A DNA stretch of 55,975 nucleotides, taken from the NCBI GenBank assembly GCA_964196195.1, contig CAXMSE010000029.1:1-55975 (forward strand), read 5' to 3'. The position numbers were made by a program, and so were the translations under genes. Shown here piece by piece: positions 1-8,554 of the stretch (position 1 is its first letter; every line of letters begins with the position of its first letter). The notes beneath the pieces are model-generated. The model saw only the letters and a program-made list of their open reading frames with translations, was not told the origin of the DNA and searched no databases. This DNA is from OFTM10 sp964196195. Its GTDB lineage: Bacteria > Actinomycetota > Acidimicrobiia > Acidimicrobiales > Aldehydirespiratoraceae.

Positions 1-542
1 GGTCGGGCAAGACCACCCTCCTCAACGTGATCGGAGGCATCGATGCCGCAACGTCGGGCGAGGTGATCGTGGACGGTCAGTCGTTGGCCGGACTCGACGA
101 CCGATCTCTCACCGCCTTTCGTCGCGATCACGTCGCCTTCATCTTCCAGTTCTACAACCTCGTGCCCACCCTCACCGCGGTCGAGAACGTGGAACTGATC
201 GCCGCCCTCACCGGGGGCGGGCGCAGCGATGCCGAGCGCACCCTCGGCTCGGTCGGCCTCGCCGACCACCTCGATCGTTTCCCCTCCGCCTTGTCGGGTG
301 GTCAGCAGCAGCGGGTGGCCGTGGCCAGGGCCTTGGCCAAGAACAGCGCCCTGTTGTTGTGCGATGAGCCGACCGGCGCACTCGACCAGGCCGCAGGCAA
401 GCAGGTCCTCGACCTCCTCGACGAACTCAACGGCGAAATGCGCACCGTCGTGCTCGTCACCCACGATGAATCGATCACCGAACACGCTAGTCGCGTCATC
501 CGGATGGTCGATGGTCGCATCGTCTCGGACACAAACCGATGA
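1..542 (+). CDS. ABC transporter ATP-binding protein (5' end missing)
   Basis: This is the ATPase of a MacB/LolD-type ABC system. The window opens inside the Walker A loop: reading from base 3 gives SGKTTLLNVIGG, so the true start lies upstream. The Q-loop region (FIFQFYNLVPTLTAVENV), the signature LSGGQQQRVAVARAL, Walker B LLLCDEPTGALD and the switch-histidine region VLVTHD are all present in order. The stop overlaps the start of the FtsX-type permease by four bases, so the two are almost certainly co-translated and form one complex at the cytoplasmic membrane. Family knowledge: such systems usually move lipids, lipoproteins or drugs rather than import nutrients. The substrate cannot be read from the sequence. 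Confidence 0.93.
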   Translation, partial: SGKTTLLNVIGGIDAATSGEVIVDGQSLAGLDDRSLTAFRRDHVAFIFQFYNLVPTLTAVENVELIAALTGGGRSDAERTLGSVGLADHLDRFPSALSGGQQQRVAVARALAKNSALLLCDEPTGALDQAAGKQVLDLLDELNGEMRTVVLVTHDESITEHASRVIRMVDGRIVSDTNR

Positions 543-2860
543 GCGCTTCCGTGCTCCGCCCCAAGCTCAGACGCGACCTCCGCCAGAAGCGGCGCCAGGT
601 GATCGCCGTCGCCGCCACTGTTCTCATCGGGGTCGGTCTCTTCGTGGTGTCCTGGGACATGTATCGCAACCTTCAGCGGTCGTACGACGAAACCTACGAG
701 CAAACCGCCTTCGCCGACGTCTGGGCCCATGGCGACGATTCGGTCGCGTCGGCGATCGCTTCGCTCGACTCCGTCGACACCGTCGAGCAGAGGGTGAGTG
801 CCGACATCTCGATGGATCTCGGTCAGGGTGCCATCATCGGAAGGCTCCAGAGCGTGCCCGGGGCAGGGCAGCCCGAGCTCAACCAGCTCGTCATCGTCGA
901 CGGCACCTATCTCGATCCGGAGATCGAAGAGGGCATCCTGCTGGAGTCGAACACCGCCGACAACTTCGGTCTCACCGTGGGCTCCCCCATCGAACTGTTC
1001 GGGCCGTCCGGCTGGATCGAAGGCGAAGTCGTCGGGATCGCCGCCTCACCGGAATGGCTTTGGATGGCACCCAGTTCAGAAGAACTGCTGGCCGATCCAC
1101 TGGGCTTCGGTGTGGTGTTCGCATCGCACGAACTGGCCGCGTCGTTGGCCCCACCCGGATCCAACCAGGTGGTCGCCACCGTGGCCGACCACGCGGCCGA
1201 GGCCGCAGCCGAGGTCACCTCCGCCGCCTTCGCGTCCGGCGCCACCGATGCCTACGACCGAGCCCACCATCCGAGCGATCAGGCCCTTCAGAGCGACGTG
1301 GAGGGTTTCCGCCAGATGGCGGTGCTGTTCCCCCTGCTCTTCCTCGGCGTCGCCGCGCTGGCCACATCGGTGCTGCTCAGCCGCCTGATCCAGAGCCAAC
1401 GAACCGAGATTGGCATGCTCCGGGCGTTCGGGTTCGGCCAGCGCGAGATCGTCCGGCACTTCGCCACCTATGGCCTCGTCACCGCGATGATCGGCGGCAT
1501 CCCCGCGGTCGTGCTCGGTGCGCTGGGCGGCTGGTATGCCACCGGTGCCTACACGTCGTTTCTCTCGATCCCGTTCACCAGCCGCAACCTCAACCCATCG
1601 ACATGGATCGTCGCCCTTGCGGTGAGCGCGCTCATGGGGCTGGTCGCCGGCTACCTCCCGGCCCGGGCGGCTGCTCGTATCGCTCCCGCTACGGCGATGC
1701 GGCCCCTCGGCGACATCGCCATCGGCCGCCACAGCTGGCTCGAGAAGCTGTTGCCTCGCCGAACTCCCAGTTGGGCCTTGGTGGCGGTGCGCAACATCGG
1801 TCGCCAGCGCCGCCGATCGGCCGCCACGATGTTCGGGGTGGTGCTCGCCCTCATCTTGATCGTCTCCGCCTTCGTGATGAACGACTCGATCAACGAGGTA
1901 TTCACCCGCCAGTTCCACGAGGTCGACCAGCGCGACCTCGTGGTGGTGCTCGACGGCAATGCCGATGAAGACACACTTGCCGCTCTCGCTCTCGTCGATG
2001 GAGTGGCAGCAGCCGAGGGTTACATGCAGGCTCCGGTGTTGTTCCAGAGCGAAACAGGCTTCGCGGCCCAGCAGCTCCAGGTTTACGAACACGGGTCGCT
2101 CGCCCACGAGTTCGCATCGACGATCACGACCGACGGGGTTGTTCTCGGCACCGCGGCCAAGGATGATCTCGCGGTCGAGATCGGCGACGTCATCGGTATG
2201 GCCCTTCCCGGATTCGCGGTCGAGACGCCCGTCGTCGTGGCCGGCTTTGTCGATGAGCCGATCTCGGGATTCAGCTATCTCCCGGTGCAGACCTGGACTG
2301 AACTCACCGGCGCACCCACTCCAATGGCAGTGCTCACTCTCCACCGCGACGACGATCACGGCTCGGTCCGGACCCAACTGGTGGACCATCCGGTCGTGGT
2401 CGCGGTGGAGGACCACGTCGCCATCGCCAACCAGGCCGAGTCGCTGCTGGCCGCCAGCCGATTCTTCGTAGGCCTGATGCTCGTCTTCGCGATGGTGATG
2501 GCTGTCGCCCTCATCTTCAACGCAATGACCGTCACCATCGGCGAGCGTGAGAGCGAGGTCGCAAATCTTCAGGCCAACGGTGTCGGGAGATCCTGGATCC
2601 GACGCACCATCACCCTCGAGAACCTGGTCACCGCGTTCGGGGGGATCATCCCGGGCCTGATCATCGGACGGATACTGGGGGCGGCCTTTCTGGCCCAGTT
2701 CTCCACCGCCCAGTTCCGCTTCGATCCCAGCATCACCATGATGTCGCTGCTGTTGAGTGTGGCCCTGATCGTGGTCGCGGCGGTGATGGCGCAGGTGCCC
2801 GGACTGCGAAGCCTGTTCCGTCTCGATCTGGCCGCAAAGGTAAGGGAACGCGGAGCCTGA
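539..2860 (+). CDS. FtsX-like ABC transporter permease
   Basis: This 773-residue membrane protein has two FtsX-type halves. An N-terminal anchor helix (about residues 18-40) is followed by a large extracytoplasmic domain. Helix clusters lie at about residues 255-395 (including PLLFLGVAALATSVLLSRLI), 428-450, 638-670 and 690-760. The motif TEIGMLRAFGFGQREIVRHF after the first core helix is typical of MacB/LolC-type permeases, and a second copy occurs as ESEVANLQANGVGRSWIRR. Its ATG overlaps the ATPase stop. It would act with that ATPase as a mechanotransmission or lipid-export type complex; the substrate is unknown. The stop at 2860 is followed by a short inverted repeat and then the malic enzyme gene. 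Confidence 0.9.
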   Translation: MSASVLRPKLRRDLRQKRRQVIAVAATVLIGVGLFVVSWDMYRNLQRSYDETYEQTAFADVWAHGDDSVASAIASLDSVDTVEQRVSADISMDLGQGAIIGRLQSVPGAGQPELNQLVIVDGTYLDPEIEEGILLESNTADNFGLTVGSPIELFGPSGWIEGEVVGIAASPEWLWMAPSSEELLADPLGFGVVFASHELAASLAPPGSNQVVATVADHAAEAAAEVTSAAFASGATDAYDRAHHPSDQALQSDVEGFRQMAVLFPLLFLGVAALATSVLLSRLIQSQRTEIGMLRAFGFGQREIVRHFATYGLVTAMIGGIPAVVLGALGGWYATGAYTSFLSIPFTSRNLNPSTWIVALAVSALMGLVAGYLPARAAARIAPATAMRPLGDIAIGRHSWLEKLLPRRTPSWALVAVRNIGRQRRRSAATMFGVVLALILIVSAFVMNDSINEVFTRQFHEVDQRDLVVVLDGNADEDTLAALALVDGVAAAEGYMQAPVLFQSETGFAAQQLQVYEHGSLAHEFASTITTDGVVLGTAAKDDLAVEIGDVIGMALPGFAVETPVVVAGFVDEPISGFSYLPVQTWTELTGAPTPMAVLTLHRDDDHGSVRTQLVDHPVVVAVEDHVAIANQAESLLAASRFFVGLMLVFAMVMAVALIFNAMTVTIGERESEVANLQANGVGRSWIRRTITLENLVTAFGGIIPGLIIGRILGAAFLAQFSTAQFRFDPSITMMSLLLSVALIVVAAVMAQVPGLRSLFRLDLAAKVRERGA

Positions 2861-2873
2861 CGGCGCACTGCAT

Positions 2874-2891
2874 GCACCTCGACACAGGTGC
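2874..2891. repeat. Short inverted repeat between permease and malic enzyme genes
   Basis: GCACCT and AGGTGC form a perfect 6-bp inverted repeat with a 6-base loop, 14 bases after the permease stop and just upstream of the malic enzyme gene. It has no T-tract, so it is not a classical intrinsic terminator; it could be a weak hairpin or an operator. Confidence 0.3.
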
Positions 2892-2942
2892 GCGATGATT
2901 GCGGGAACGCATCGACTTCTATCAGGGTTCCACACTTACGCC

Positions 2943-4631
2943 ATGACTACTCCAGCCGTCAGATCGGCCCTACGAGGCCGTTCCCTCCTCAACGAGCCGT
3001 CCCTCAACAAGGGCACGGCTTTCACCGTCGACGAACGACGCACTCTCGGCATCGATGGCCTCTTGCCTTCCCGGGTGGAGACCATCACCGAGCAGACCGT
3101 GCGAGATCGCGACAAGTACGACCGCCTCCACGACAGCATGGAGCGACACATCTTCCTGCGAGCGCTGCACGACGCGAACACGGTGCTCTTCTACGCCCTG
3201 GTCGAGGACAATCTCGCAGAGATGCTCCCCGTCTTGTACACACCGACGGTCGGCCTCGCGTGTCAGGAATTCAGCCACATCTACCGTCGGCCCCACGGTC
3301 TTTTTCTCAGCTACCCCGACCGCCATCGCATCGCGGAGCAGCTCGATGAAGTCGAAGGCGACATCGCTGTGGTGGTCGTCACCGACGGCGAGCGGATCCT
3401 CGGGCTTGGCGACCTCGGCGTCGGTGGTATGGGCATACCGATCGGCAAGCTTTCGCTGTACACCGCGGCGGGCGGCATCGACCCACAACGCTGCCTGCCG
3501 GTCTTCCTCGATGTCGGCACCAACAACGAGGAGCTCCTGGCCGACCCGCTCTACCTGGGATGGCGCCACGAACGCGTCACCGAAGACCAGTACAACCAGT
3601 TCATCGCCGCGTTTGTCGGAGCACTCTCGGACCGATTCCCCGGCGTGCTGTTGCAGTGGGAAGACTTTGCCGCCCACCACGCGAATCGCCTGCTGCACCA
3701 GTATCGCGACCGTATTCTCAGCTTCAACGACGACATCCAGGGAACCGCCGCGGTGGCTCTCGCGGCGATCCATGCTGCAGCCGTGGCCAAGGGTTCGACC
3801 CTCCGAGACGAATGCATCTGCATCGCCGGAGCGGGTTCGGCGGGAAGTGGGATCGCCACAATGTTGCGCGATGCCATCGCTTCTGAAGGTTCTCCCGACC
3901 CCACCGCAAACCTGTATCTAACCGACACCAAGGGCCTGGTGCACGACGGTCGCGACGACCTCGTCGACTACAAGCTCCCCTTTGCCCAGCGCTGGGAACA
4001 TGTCAGCGACTGGGCTGATCCGGATGGCCCGACATCTCTGGCAGCCGTGATGGAACATGCCCGCCCGAGCATCCTGATCGGTGTGTCGGGCCAGCCCGCG
4101 ATCTTCACCGAGTCCATGGTGAGATCGATGGCCGCCGCCCACGAACGGCCCATCATCTTGCCCCTGTCCAACCCCACCGACCATACCGAGGCAACCCCGC
4201 ACGATCTCCTCGACTGGACCGATGGGCGAGCACTCATCGCCACCGGTAGCCCCTTCGCTGATGTTGTCCACGACGGCGTCGTTCACCGAATCTCGCAAGC
4301 CAACAACGTCTATGTGTTCCCCGGCCTCGGGCTCGGAACGATCGCCGTCAAGGCCACGTCAGTTACCGACGCGATGCTGCTGGCCGCCGCCCGGGCAGTG
4401 GCCGACGACAACTCAGATTCCGAACCCGGATCGACCGTAGGGATTCTTCCCCCGCTGGAGAGCATCCATGCCGTGAGCCGTCGTATCGCCCGTGCGGTAG
4501 GCCGGGCCGCAGTGGCCGAGGGTGTCGCCGAGCCGATGGACGAGGCCGAGATCGACAGGCGCGTCGAGTCACACTGGTGGCACCCCGAGTACGCACCGAT
4601 TGATCAACTCGACGGGCCCGCCTCGCCGTGA
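2943..4631 (+). CDS. Malic enzyme (SfcA/MaeA-type malate dehydrogenase, decarboxylating)
   Basis: The protein is 562 residues long, the usual length of the large bacterial/eukaryotic malic enzyme family that converts malate to pyruvate, CO2 and NAD(P)H. Hallmarks are the N-terminal block LLNEPSLNKGTAFTVDER, the active-site strand LYTPTVGLACQEF, the metal-binding region FNDDIQGTAAVALAAI, the dinucleotide fold IAGAGSAGSGIATML and LPLSNPT near the C-terminal half. An in-frame ATG at 2895 would add 16 residues with no resemblance to the family, so 2943 is preferred; neither start has a strong ribosome-binding site. The stop overlaps the GTG of the downstream channel gene. Position next to zwf, gnd and pgl suggests a shared role in supplying reducing power. 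NAD versus NADP preference is not decided here. Confidence 0.93.
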   Translation: MTTPAVRSALRGRSLLNEPSLNKGTAFTVDERRTLGIDGLLPSRVETITEQTVRDRDKYDRLHDSMERHIFLRALHDANTVLFYALVEDNLAEMLPVLYTPTVGLACQEFSHIYRRPHGLFLSYPDRHRIAEQLDEVEGDIAVVVVTDGERILGLGDLGVGGMGIPIGKLSLYTAAGGIDPQRCLPVFLDVGTNNEELLADPLYLGWRHERVTEDQYNQFIAAFVGALSDRFPGVLLQWEDFAAHHANRLLHQYRDRILSFNDDIQGTAAVALAAIHAAAVAKGSTLRDECICIAGAGSAGSGIATMLRDAIASEGSPDPTANLYLTDTKGLVHDGRDDLVDYKLPFAQRWEHVSDWADPDGPTSLAAVMEHARPSILIGVSGQPAIFTESMVRSMAAAHERPIILPLSNPTDHTEATPHDLLDWTDGRALIATGSPFADVVHDGVVHRISQANNVYVFPGLGLGTIAVKATSVTDAMLLAAARAVADDNSDSEPGSTVGILPPLESIHAVSRRIARAVGRAAVAEGVAEPMDEAEIDRRVESHWWHPEYAPIDQLDGPASP

Positions 4632-5476
4632 CCCAGGGCCCTGACGACGACTTGGAACACGACCTTCCCTCAAACCAGTTCCTCGCTCCCGAACTCGTCA
4701 TCACCGAGATGGCCGAGGTTGGTGCACGGCGAGCGATGGGGCGTAGTCCTGGCGAAGTACTCCTACTCAGCATCATCGCTGGTGGCTTCATAACCATCGG
4801 TGCCCTGTTCAGCACCCTTCTCGCCACCGGCACCGAAAACGAAGGGGTGCAACGCCTACTCGAGGGGTTCGGCTTCTCGGCCGGATTCTTCGCGGTGGTC
4901 CTCAGCGGCACCCTGTTGTTCACCGAAGTCAACGTGGAGATGCCCGCCACCCTTTTGTCCGGCGGCGCCCGCACCATCGCTTCGCGGGTGGCCAGGCTGT
5001 GGGTGCTCGCCGCCATCGGCAACTTCATCGGCGCTTTCCTGGTGGGCATAGCGGTCGATGCCTCCCAGACCTATTCTCCGGAGTTTCGCGAGCTGCTCGG
5101 CGAGATCGCCGACGCAAAGATGCGCTACCGCGAGGTGGGAGGGGCCAAGGGGTGGAGCCAAGCGGTTCTGTCCGGGGTGCTGGGGAACTGGCTCGTCGGT
5201 ATGGCGGCCTTCCTCTCGGTCATGGGACGCACCATCATCGGCAAGTACATACCGGTGCTGTTGATGGTGTCCGCATTCGTCGCCGCCGGTTTCCTTCACA
5301 GCCCAGCCAACATGGCCTTCTTCTCCCTGGCCCAACCCGACGGGCTCGGGCCGGGCTGGGGTTCCGCCATCGGCTGGAGCATCGCCCCCGCCGCCATCGG
5401 AAACATTCTCGGTGCCTTCTTCCTTGTCGCCCTTCCGTTCTGGGCGCTCAACAACCGAAGCACCACCAAACACTGA
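4628..5476 (+). CDS. Formate/nitrite transporter (FNT) family channel
   Basis: A 282-residue integral membrane protein with about six hydrophobic segments, starting near residues 43-66 (LLLSIIAGGFITIGALFSTL) and ending at about 245-272. The order of helices, the segment GTLLFTEVNVEMPATLLSGG, the central GNWLVGMAAFLS half-helix and the GFLHSPANMAFF stretch match the FocA/NirC fold, which conducts small monovalent anions such as formate, nitrite, hydrosulfide or lactate. It starts with GTG overlapping the malic enzyme stop (GTGA), so the two are translationally coupled. The N-terminal 35 residues are acidic and probably cytoplasmic. The anion carried cannot be read from the sequence. Confidence 0.85.
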   Translation: MTQGPDDDLEHDLPSNQFLAPELVITEMAEVGARRAMGRSPGEVLLLSIIAGGFITIGALFSTLLATGTENEGVQRLLEGFGFSAGFFAVVLSGTLLFTEVNVEMPATLLSGGARTIASRVARLWVLAAIGNFIGAFLVGIAVDASQTYSPEFRELLGEIADAKMRYREVGGAKGWSQAVLSGVLGNWLVGMAAFLSVMGRTIIGKYIPVLLMVSAFVAAGFLHSPANMAFFSLAQPDGLGPGWGSAIGWSIAPAAIGNILGAFFLVALPFWALNNRSTTKH

Positions 5477-5496
5477 TCGAGGAGAGGCCCGAAATC

Positions 5497-6510
5497 ATGC
5501 AACTGGGAATGGTCGGACTGGGGCGGATGGGCGCCAATCTGGTGCGGCGGGCCATGGCGGCCGGGCACGAGTGTGTTGTCTTCGACATCGATTCCACCGC
5601 GGTGGACGAGCTTGCCGAGGAGGGCGCGATCGGGGCCTCGTCGCTGCAGGATCTCGCCGCCAAGTTGGCCGCCCCTAGAGCGGTTTGGGTGATGGTTCCG
5701 GCCGGGCTCGCCGGTCTGGTCATCGACGACGTGGCCGCGAGCCTCCAGCCCGACGACATCATCATCGACGGCGGCAACAGCCACTATCACGACGACATCG
5801 AAAGGGCCGCAAATCTCGCCGAGACCGGACTCCATCACGTCGATGTGGGCACCAGCGGAGGCGTGTTCGGGCTCGAGCGGGGCTTCTGCCTGATGATCGG
5901 CGGCGAGGACCACATCGTGGCCCATCTCGATCCGGTCTTTCGTGCCCTGGCCCCCGGCGTGGAGGCAGCTGAACGCACGCCCGGCCGCGAAGGCAATCCC
6001 GACGCGGCTGAGAACGGCTACCTGCATTGTGGGCCGGCGGGGGCCGGACACCTGGTGAAGATGGTCCACAACGGAATCGAATACGGGGTCATGGCCGCCT
6101 ACGCGGAGGGGCTCAACATCCTTCGCCACTCAGGTGTCGGCACGGCATCGCGTGAGCACGACGCCGAGACCACCCCCCTGCGCAACCCAGCTCACTATCA
6201 GTACGACATCGACATCCCGGCGGTCGCCGAGGTCTGGCGCCGGGGCAGCGTGGTGGCTTCGTGGCTTCTCGATCTCACTGCCGCGGCATTGGCCGAGGAT
6301 CCCGCACTCGACGGCTTCGAGGGGCGGGTCTCCGATTCCGGGGAGGGCCGGTGGACCATCCAGGCCGCCGTCGATACCGGCGTTCCCGCCCACGTTCTCA
6401 CCGCGGCGCTCTATGAACGTTTCAGCTCGCGAGGCGAGGCCGACTACGCCGACCGCGTCCTGTCGGCGATGCGCAAACAGTTCGGCGGTCACGACGAGAA
6501 GCAGTCGTGA
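5497..6510 (+). CDS. gnd: 6-phosphogluconate dehydrogenase, decarboxylating (short GndA type)
   Basis: A 337-residue enzyme of the pentose phosphate pathway that converts 6-phosphogluconate to ribulose 5-phosphate, CO2 and NAD(P)H. The Rossmann motif GLGRMGANLVRRAM opens the protein; DGGNSHYHDD and the substrate-binding helix KMVHNGIEYGVMAAYAEGL identify the family. The length fits the short bacterial class, not the 470-residue Gnd. The reading frame is open further upstream, but the ATG at 5497 preceded by GGAGAGG starts exactly where homology begins. The stop overlaps the start of zwf, so zwf, gnd and pgl form one coupled block. Confidence 0.95.
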   Translation: MQLGMVGLGRMGANLVRRAMAAGHECVVFDIDSTAVDELAEEGAIGASSLQDLAAKLAAPRAVWVMVPAGLAGLVIDDVAASLQPDDIIIDGGNSHYHDDIERAANLAETGLHHVDVGTSGGVFGLERGFCLMIGGEDHIVAHLDPVFRALAPGVEAAERTPGREGNPDAAENGYLHCGPAGAGHLVKMVHNGIEYGVMAAYAEGLNILRHSGVGTASREHDAETTPLRNPAHYQYDIDIPAVAEVWRRGSVVASWLLDLTAAALAEDPALDGFEGRVSDSGEGRWTIQAAVDTGVPAHVLTAALYERFSSRGEADYADRVLSAMRKQFGGHDEKQS

Positions 6511-7898
6511 TGGAACGCCGACATGGCGATGCCCTGGTGCTGTTCGGTATCACCGGCGACCTCGCCACCAAGAAGCTCTACACCTCGCTCTACAACCTGG
6601 CCGCCCGTGGCCTACTACCACCGGTGGTGGTCGGGGTTGCGTCCACCCCATGGAAGATCGATGCCCTCCGCGACCACATACGATCCACCCTGATCGATCG
6701 TGGGGTCGACATCGACCCGGTTGCCTTCGACACGCTCTCCAGATCGCTCCGTTATGTGTCCGGCGACTATCGCGATCCCGACACCTTCAGTCGCCTGGCC
6801 GCCGACATCGGCACCGCTTCTCTACCGGTTTCCTATCTCGCCATCCCACCCTCACTCTTCGCCGACGTGGTGGAAGGGCTGGCGGCGTCCGGGCTCAACC
6901 GCAACGGCCGGGTGGTGCTGGAGAAACCGTTCGGGCGCGATCTGGCCAGCGCTCAGGAACTCAACAGAACGCTGCTCCGCCATTTCCCCGAGTCGGCCAT
7001 CTTCCGCATCGACCACTTCCTCGGCAAGGATCCGGTGCAGAACCTGATGGTGTATCGCTTCGCCAACAGCATCCTCGAACCCATCTGGAATCGGCACTAC
7101 ATCGACAATGTGCAGATCACCATGGCCGAATCCTTCGGGGTCGAGGGCCGAGGGTCGTTCTACGACCGCGTCGGTGCCCTGAAGGACGTGGTGCAGAATC
7201 ACCTGCTCCAGATGGTGGCGCTTCTCGCCATGGAGCCGCCGGTTTCCGAGGGCGCCGATGCCCTTCGCGACGAGCGGGCGAAAGTGCTCACCGCGATGCG
7301 GCCCTTCAGCCCGGAGGCCATGGTGCGGGGCCAGTACGACGGCTATCGCGACGAGGACGGCGTGGCCGCCGACAGCGACACCGAGACCTATGTGGCACTA
7401 CGAACCGAGATCGACTCGTGGAGGTGGGCTGGCGTGCCGTGGTACATCCGCGCCGGCAAGTCGCTGCCCGGCACGGTCACCGAGGCGATCGTGGAATTCA
7501 AGCGGCCACCCCAACTCCTGTTCGCCGATCCGGAGTGCGCTCCACACCCCAACCATCTCCGAATGCGGATGAAACCCGACGACTGCATCACGATGGTGAT
7601 GCAAGCCAAGCGGCCCGGCGATGCCCTGCTCAGCCGATCGGTGCCCTTGAAGGTCGTGGCCGACGATAGCGATGCGGGCAGCGCCGACCCGTACGAAAGG
7701 CTGCTCGAGGATGCTCTCGAAGGTGATCAACGCCTGTTCGCTCGCCAAGATGGGGTCGAGTCAGCCTGGCGCATAGTCGATCCGGTCCTCGAGGATCGGC
7801 CTGCCACCCAGATACATCGTCGGGGCGAATGGGGGCCGTCCGCCGACGGGCTGCTCGATCCCCCGGGCGGTTGGCACGACATCGGAGCGCTCGCCTGA
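6507..7898 (+). CDS. zwf: Glucose-6-phosphate 1-dehydrogenase
   Basis: A 463-residue enzyme that oxidises glucose 6-phosphate to 6-phosphogluconolactone with NAD(P) reduction. The nucleotide-binding motif GITGDLATKKLYTSLYNL lies at the N terminus and the signature RIDHFLGKDPVQNLMVYRFA carries the catalytic His and substrate Lys. GTG at 6507 and ATG at 6510 are both possible starts; the first gives the usual 4-base overlap with gnd. The stop overlaps the pgl start (TGATG). The three oxidative pentose phosphate enzymes therefore sit together, with pathway order zwf, pgl, gnd rearranged as gnd-zwf-pgl. Confidence 0.96.
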   Translation: MMERRHGDALVLFGITGDLATKKLYTSLYNLAARGLLPPVVVGVASTPWKIDALRDHIRSTLIDRGVDIDPVAFDTLSRSLRYVSGDYRDPDTFSRLAADIGTASLPVSYLAIPPSLFADVVEGLAASGLNRNGRVVLEKPFGRDLASAQELNRTLLRHFPESAIFRIDHFLGKDPVQNLMVYRFANSILEPIWNRHYIDNVQITMAESFGVEGRGSFYDRVGALKDVVQNHLLQMVALLAMEPPVSEGADALRDERAKVLTAMRPFSPEAMVRGQYDGYRDEDGVAADSDTETYVALRTEIDSWRWAGVPWYIRAGKSLPGTVTEAIVEFKRPPQLLFADPECAPHPNHLRMRMKPDDCITMVMQAKRPGDALLSRSVPLKVVADDSDAGSADPYERLLEDALEGDQRLFARQDGVESAWRIVDPVLEDRPATQIHRRGEWGPSADGLLDPPGGWHDIGALA

Positions 7899-8539
7899 TG
7901 GAGGTCCGTACCGTCGCCGATGTCGGGCGCACGGCAGCCGAGCTACTCGTTGGCCGAGTCAAGCAGGGCACCACCGATGGCAGGAGGTTCTCGATGGCCC
8001 TGAGCGGCGGCCGCACACCGTGGGCGGTGTTCGAGGCACTCTCCCGAGCCGATCTCCCCTGGGACCGCGTCGACATCTTCCAGGTCGACGAGCGGGTGGC
8101 CCCCCGGGGCCACTCCGACCGCAACCTCACCCACCTTCACGACGCACTCACTTCGCTTGTGCCGGCCGAGGTTCATCCGATGCCTGTCGACGACGACGAC
8201 ATCTGGGCCGGCGCCTACCGATACGGCGACCAACTACCCGAAGTTCTCGACCTCGTGCACCTCGGACTCGGCGACGACGGACACACCGCTTCGCTGGCCC
8301 CGGACGACCCCGTGCTGGAAGAACACCACTGCTCGGTCTCGCTCACCGATGCCTACCTCGGCCGGGTGCGAATGACGCTCACCTACGCCACCCTCGACAA
8401 GGCAGCAGAGATCGTGTGGATCGTCAGCGGTGAGCACAAACGCGACATGCTGCGAAGGCTGGTGGCCGGCGATCACAGCATCCCGGCCGGGCGGGTCAAT
8501 CCCGAGCGCGCGATAGTGATCACCGACATCGCGCTCTGA
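7898..8539 (+). CDS. pgl: 6-phosphogluconolactonase
   Basis: A 213-residue lactonase of the NagB/SugarP-isomerase fold that hydrolyses 6-phosphogluconolactone. ALSGGRTPWAVFEAL and LVHLGLGDDGHTASLAP are the family signatures, and VDERVAP is the active-site loop. The ATG at 7898 overlaps the zwf stop; an upstream extension in the same frame lacks homology. This is the last gene of the forward operon and converges with the reverse lysine-type operon only 15 bases later. Confidence 0.94.
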   Translation: MEVRTVADVGRTAAELLVGRVKQGTTDGRRFSMALSGGRTPWAVFEALSRADLPWDRVDIFQVDERVAPRGHSDRNLTHLHDALTSLVPAEVHPMPVDDDDIWAGAYRYGDQLPEVLDLVHLGLGDDGHTASLAPDDPVLEEHHCSVSLTDAYLGRVRMTLTYATLDKAAEIVWIVSGEHKRDMLRRLVAGDHSIPAGRVNPERAIVITDIAL

Positions 8540-8554
8540 CCTTGGCTCGGCCGG

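Noticed and set aside
1076..2935. Long open frame on the reverse strand across the FtsX-type permease
   Set aside because: It mirrors high-GC codon bias, has no domain or motif, and the forward frame encodes a clear membrane protein.
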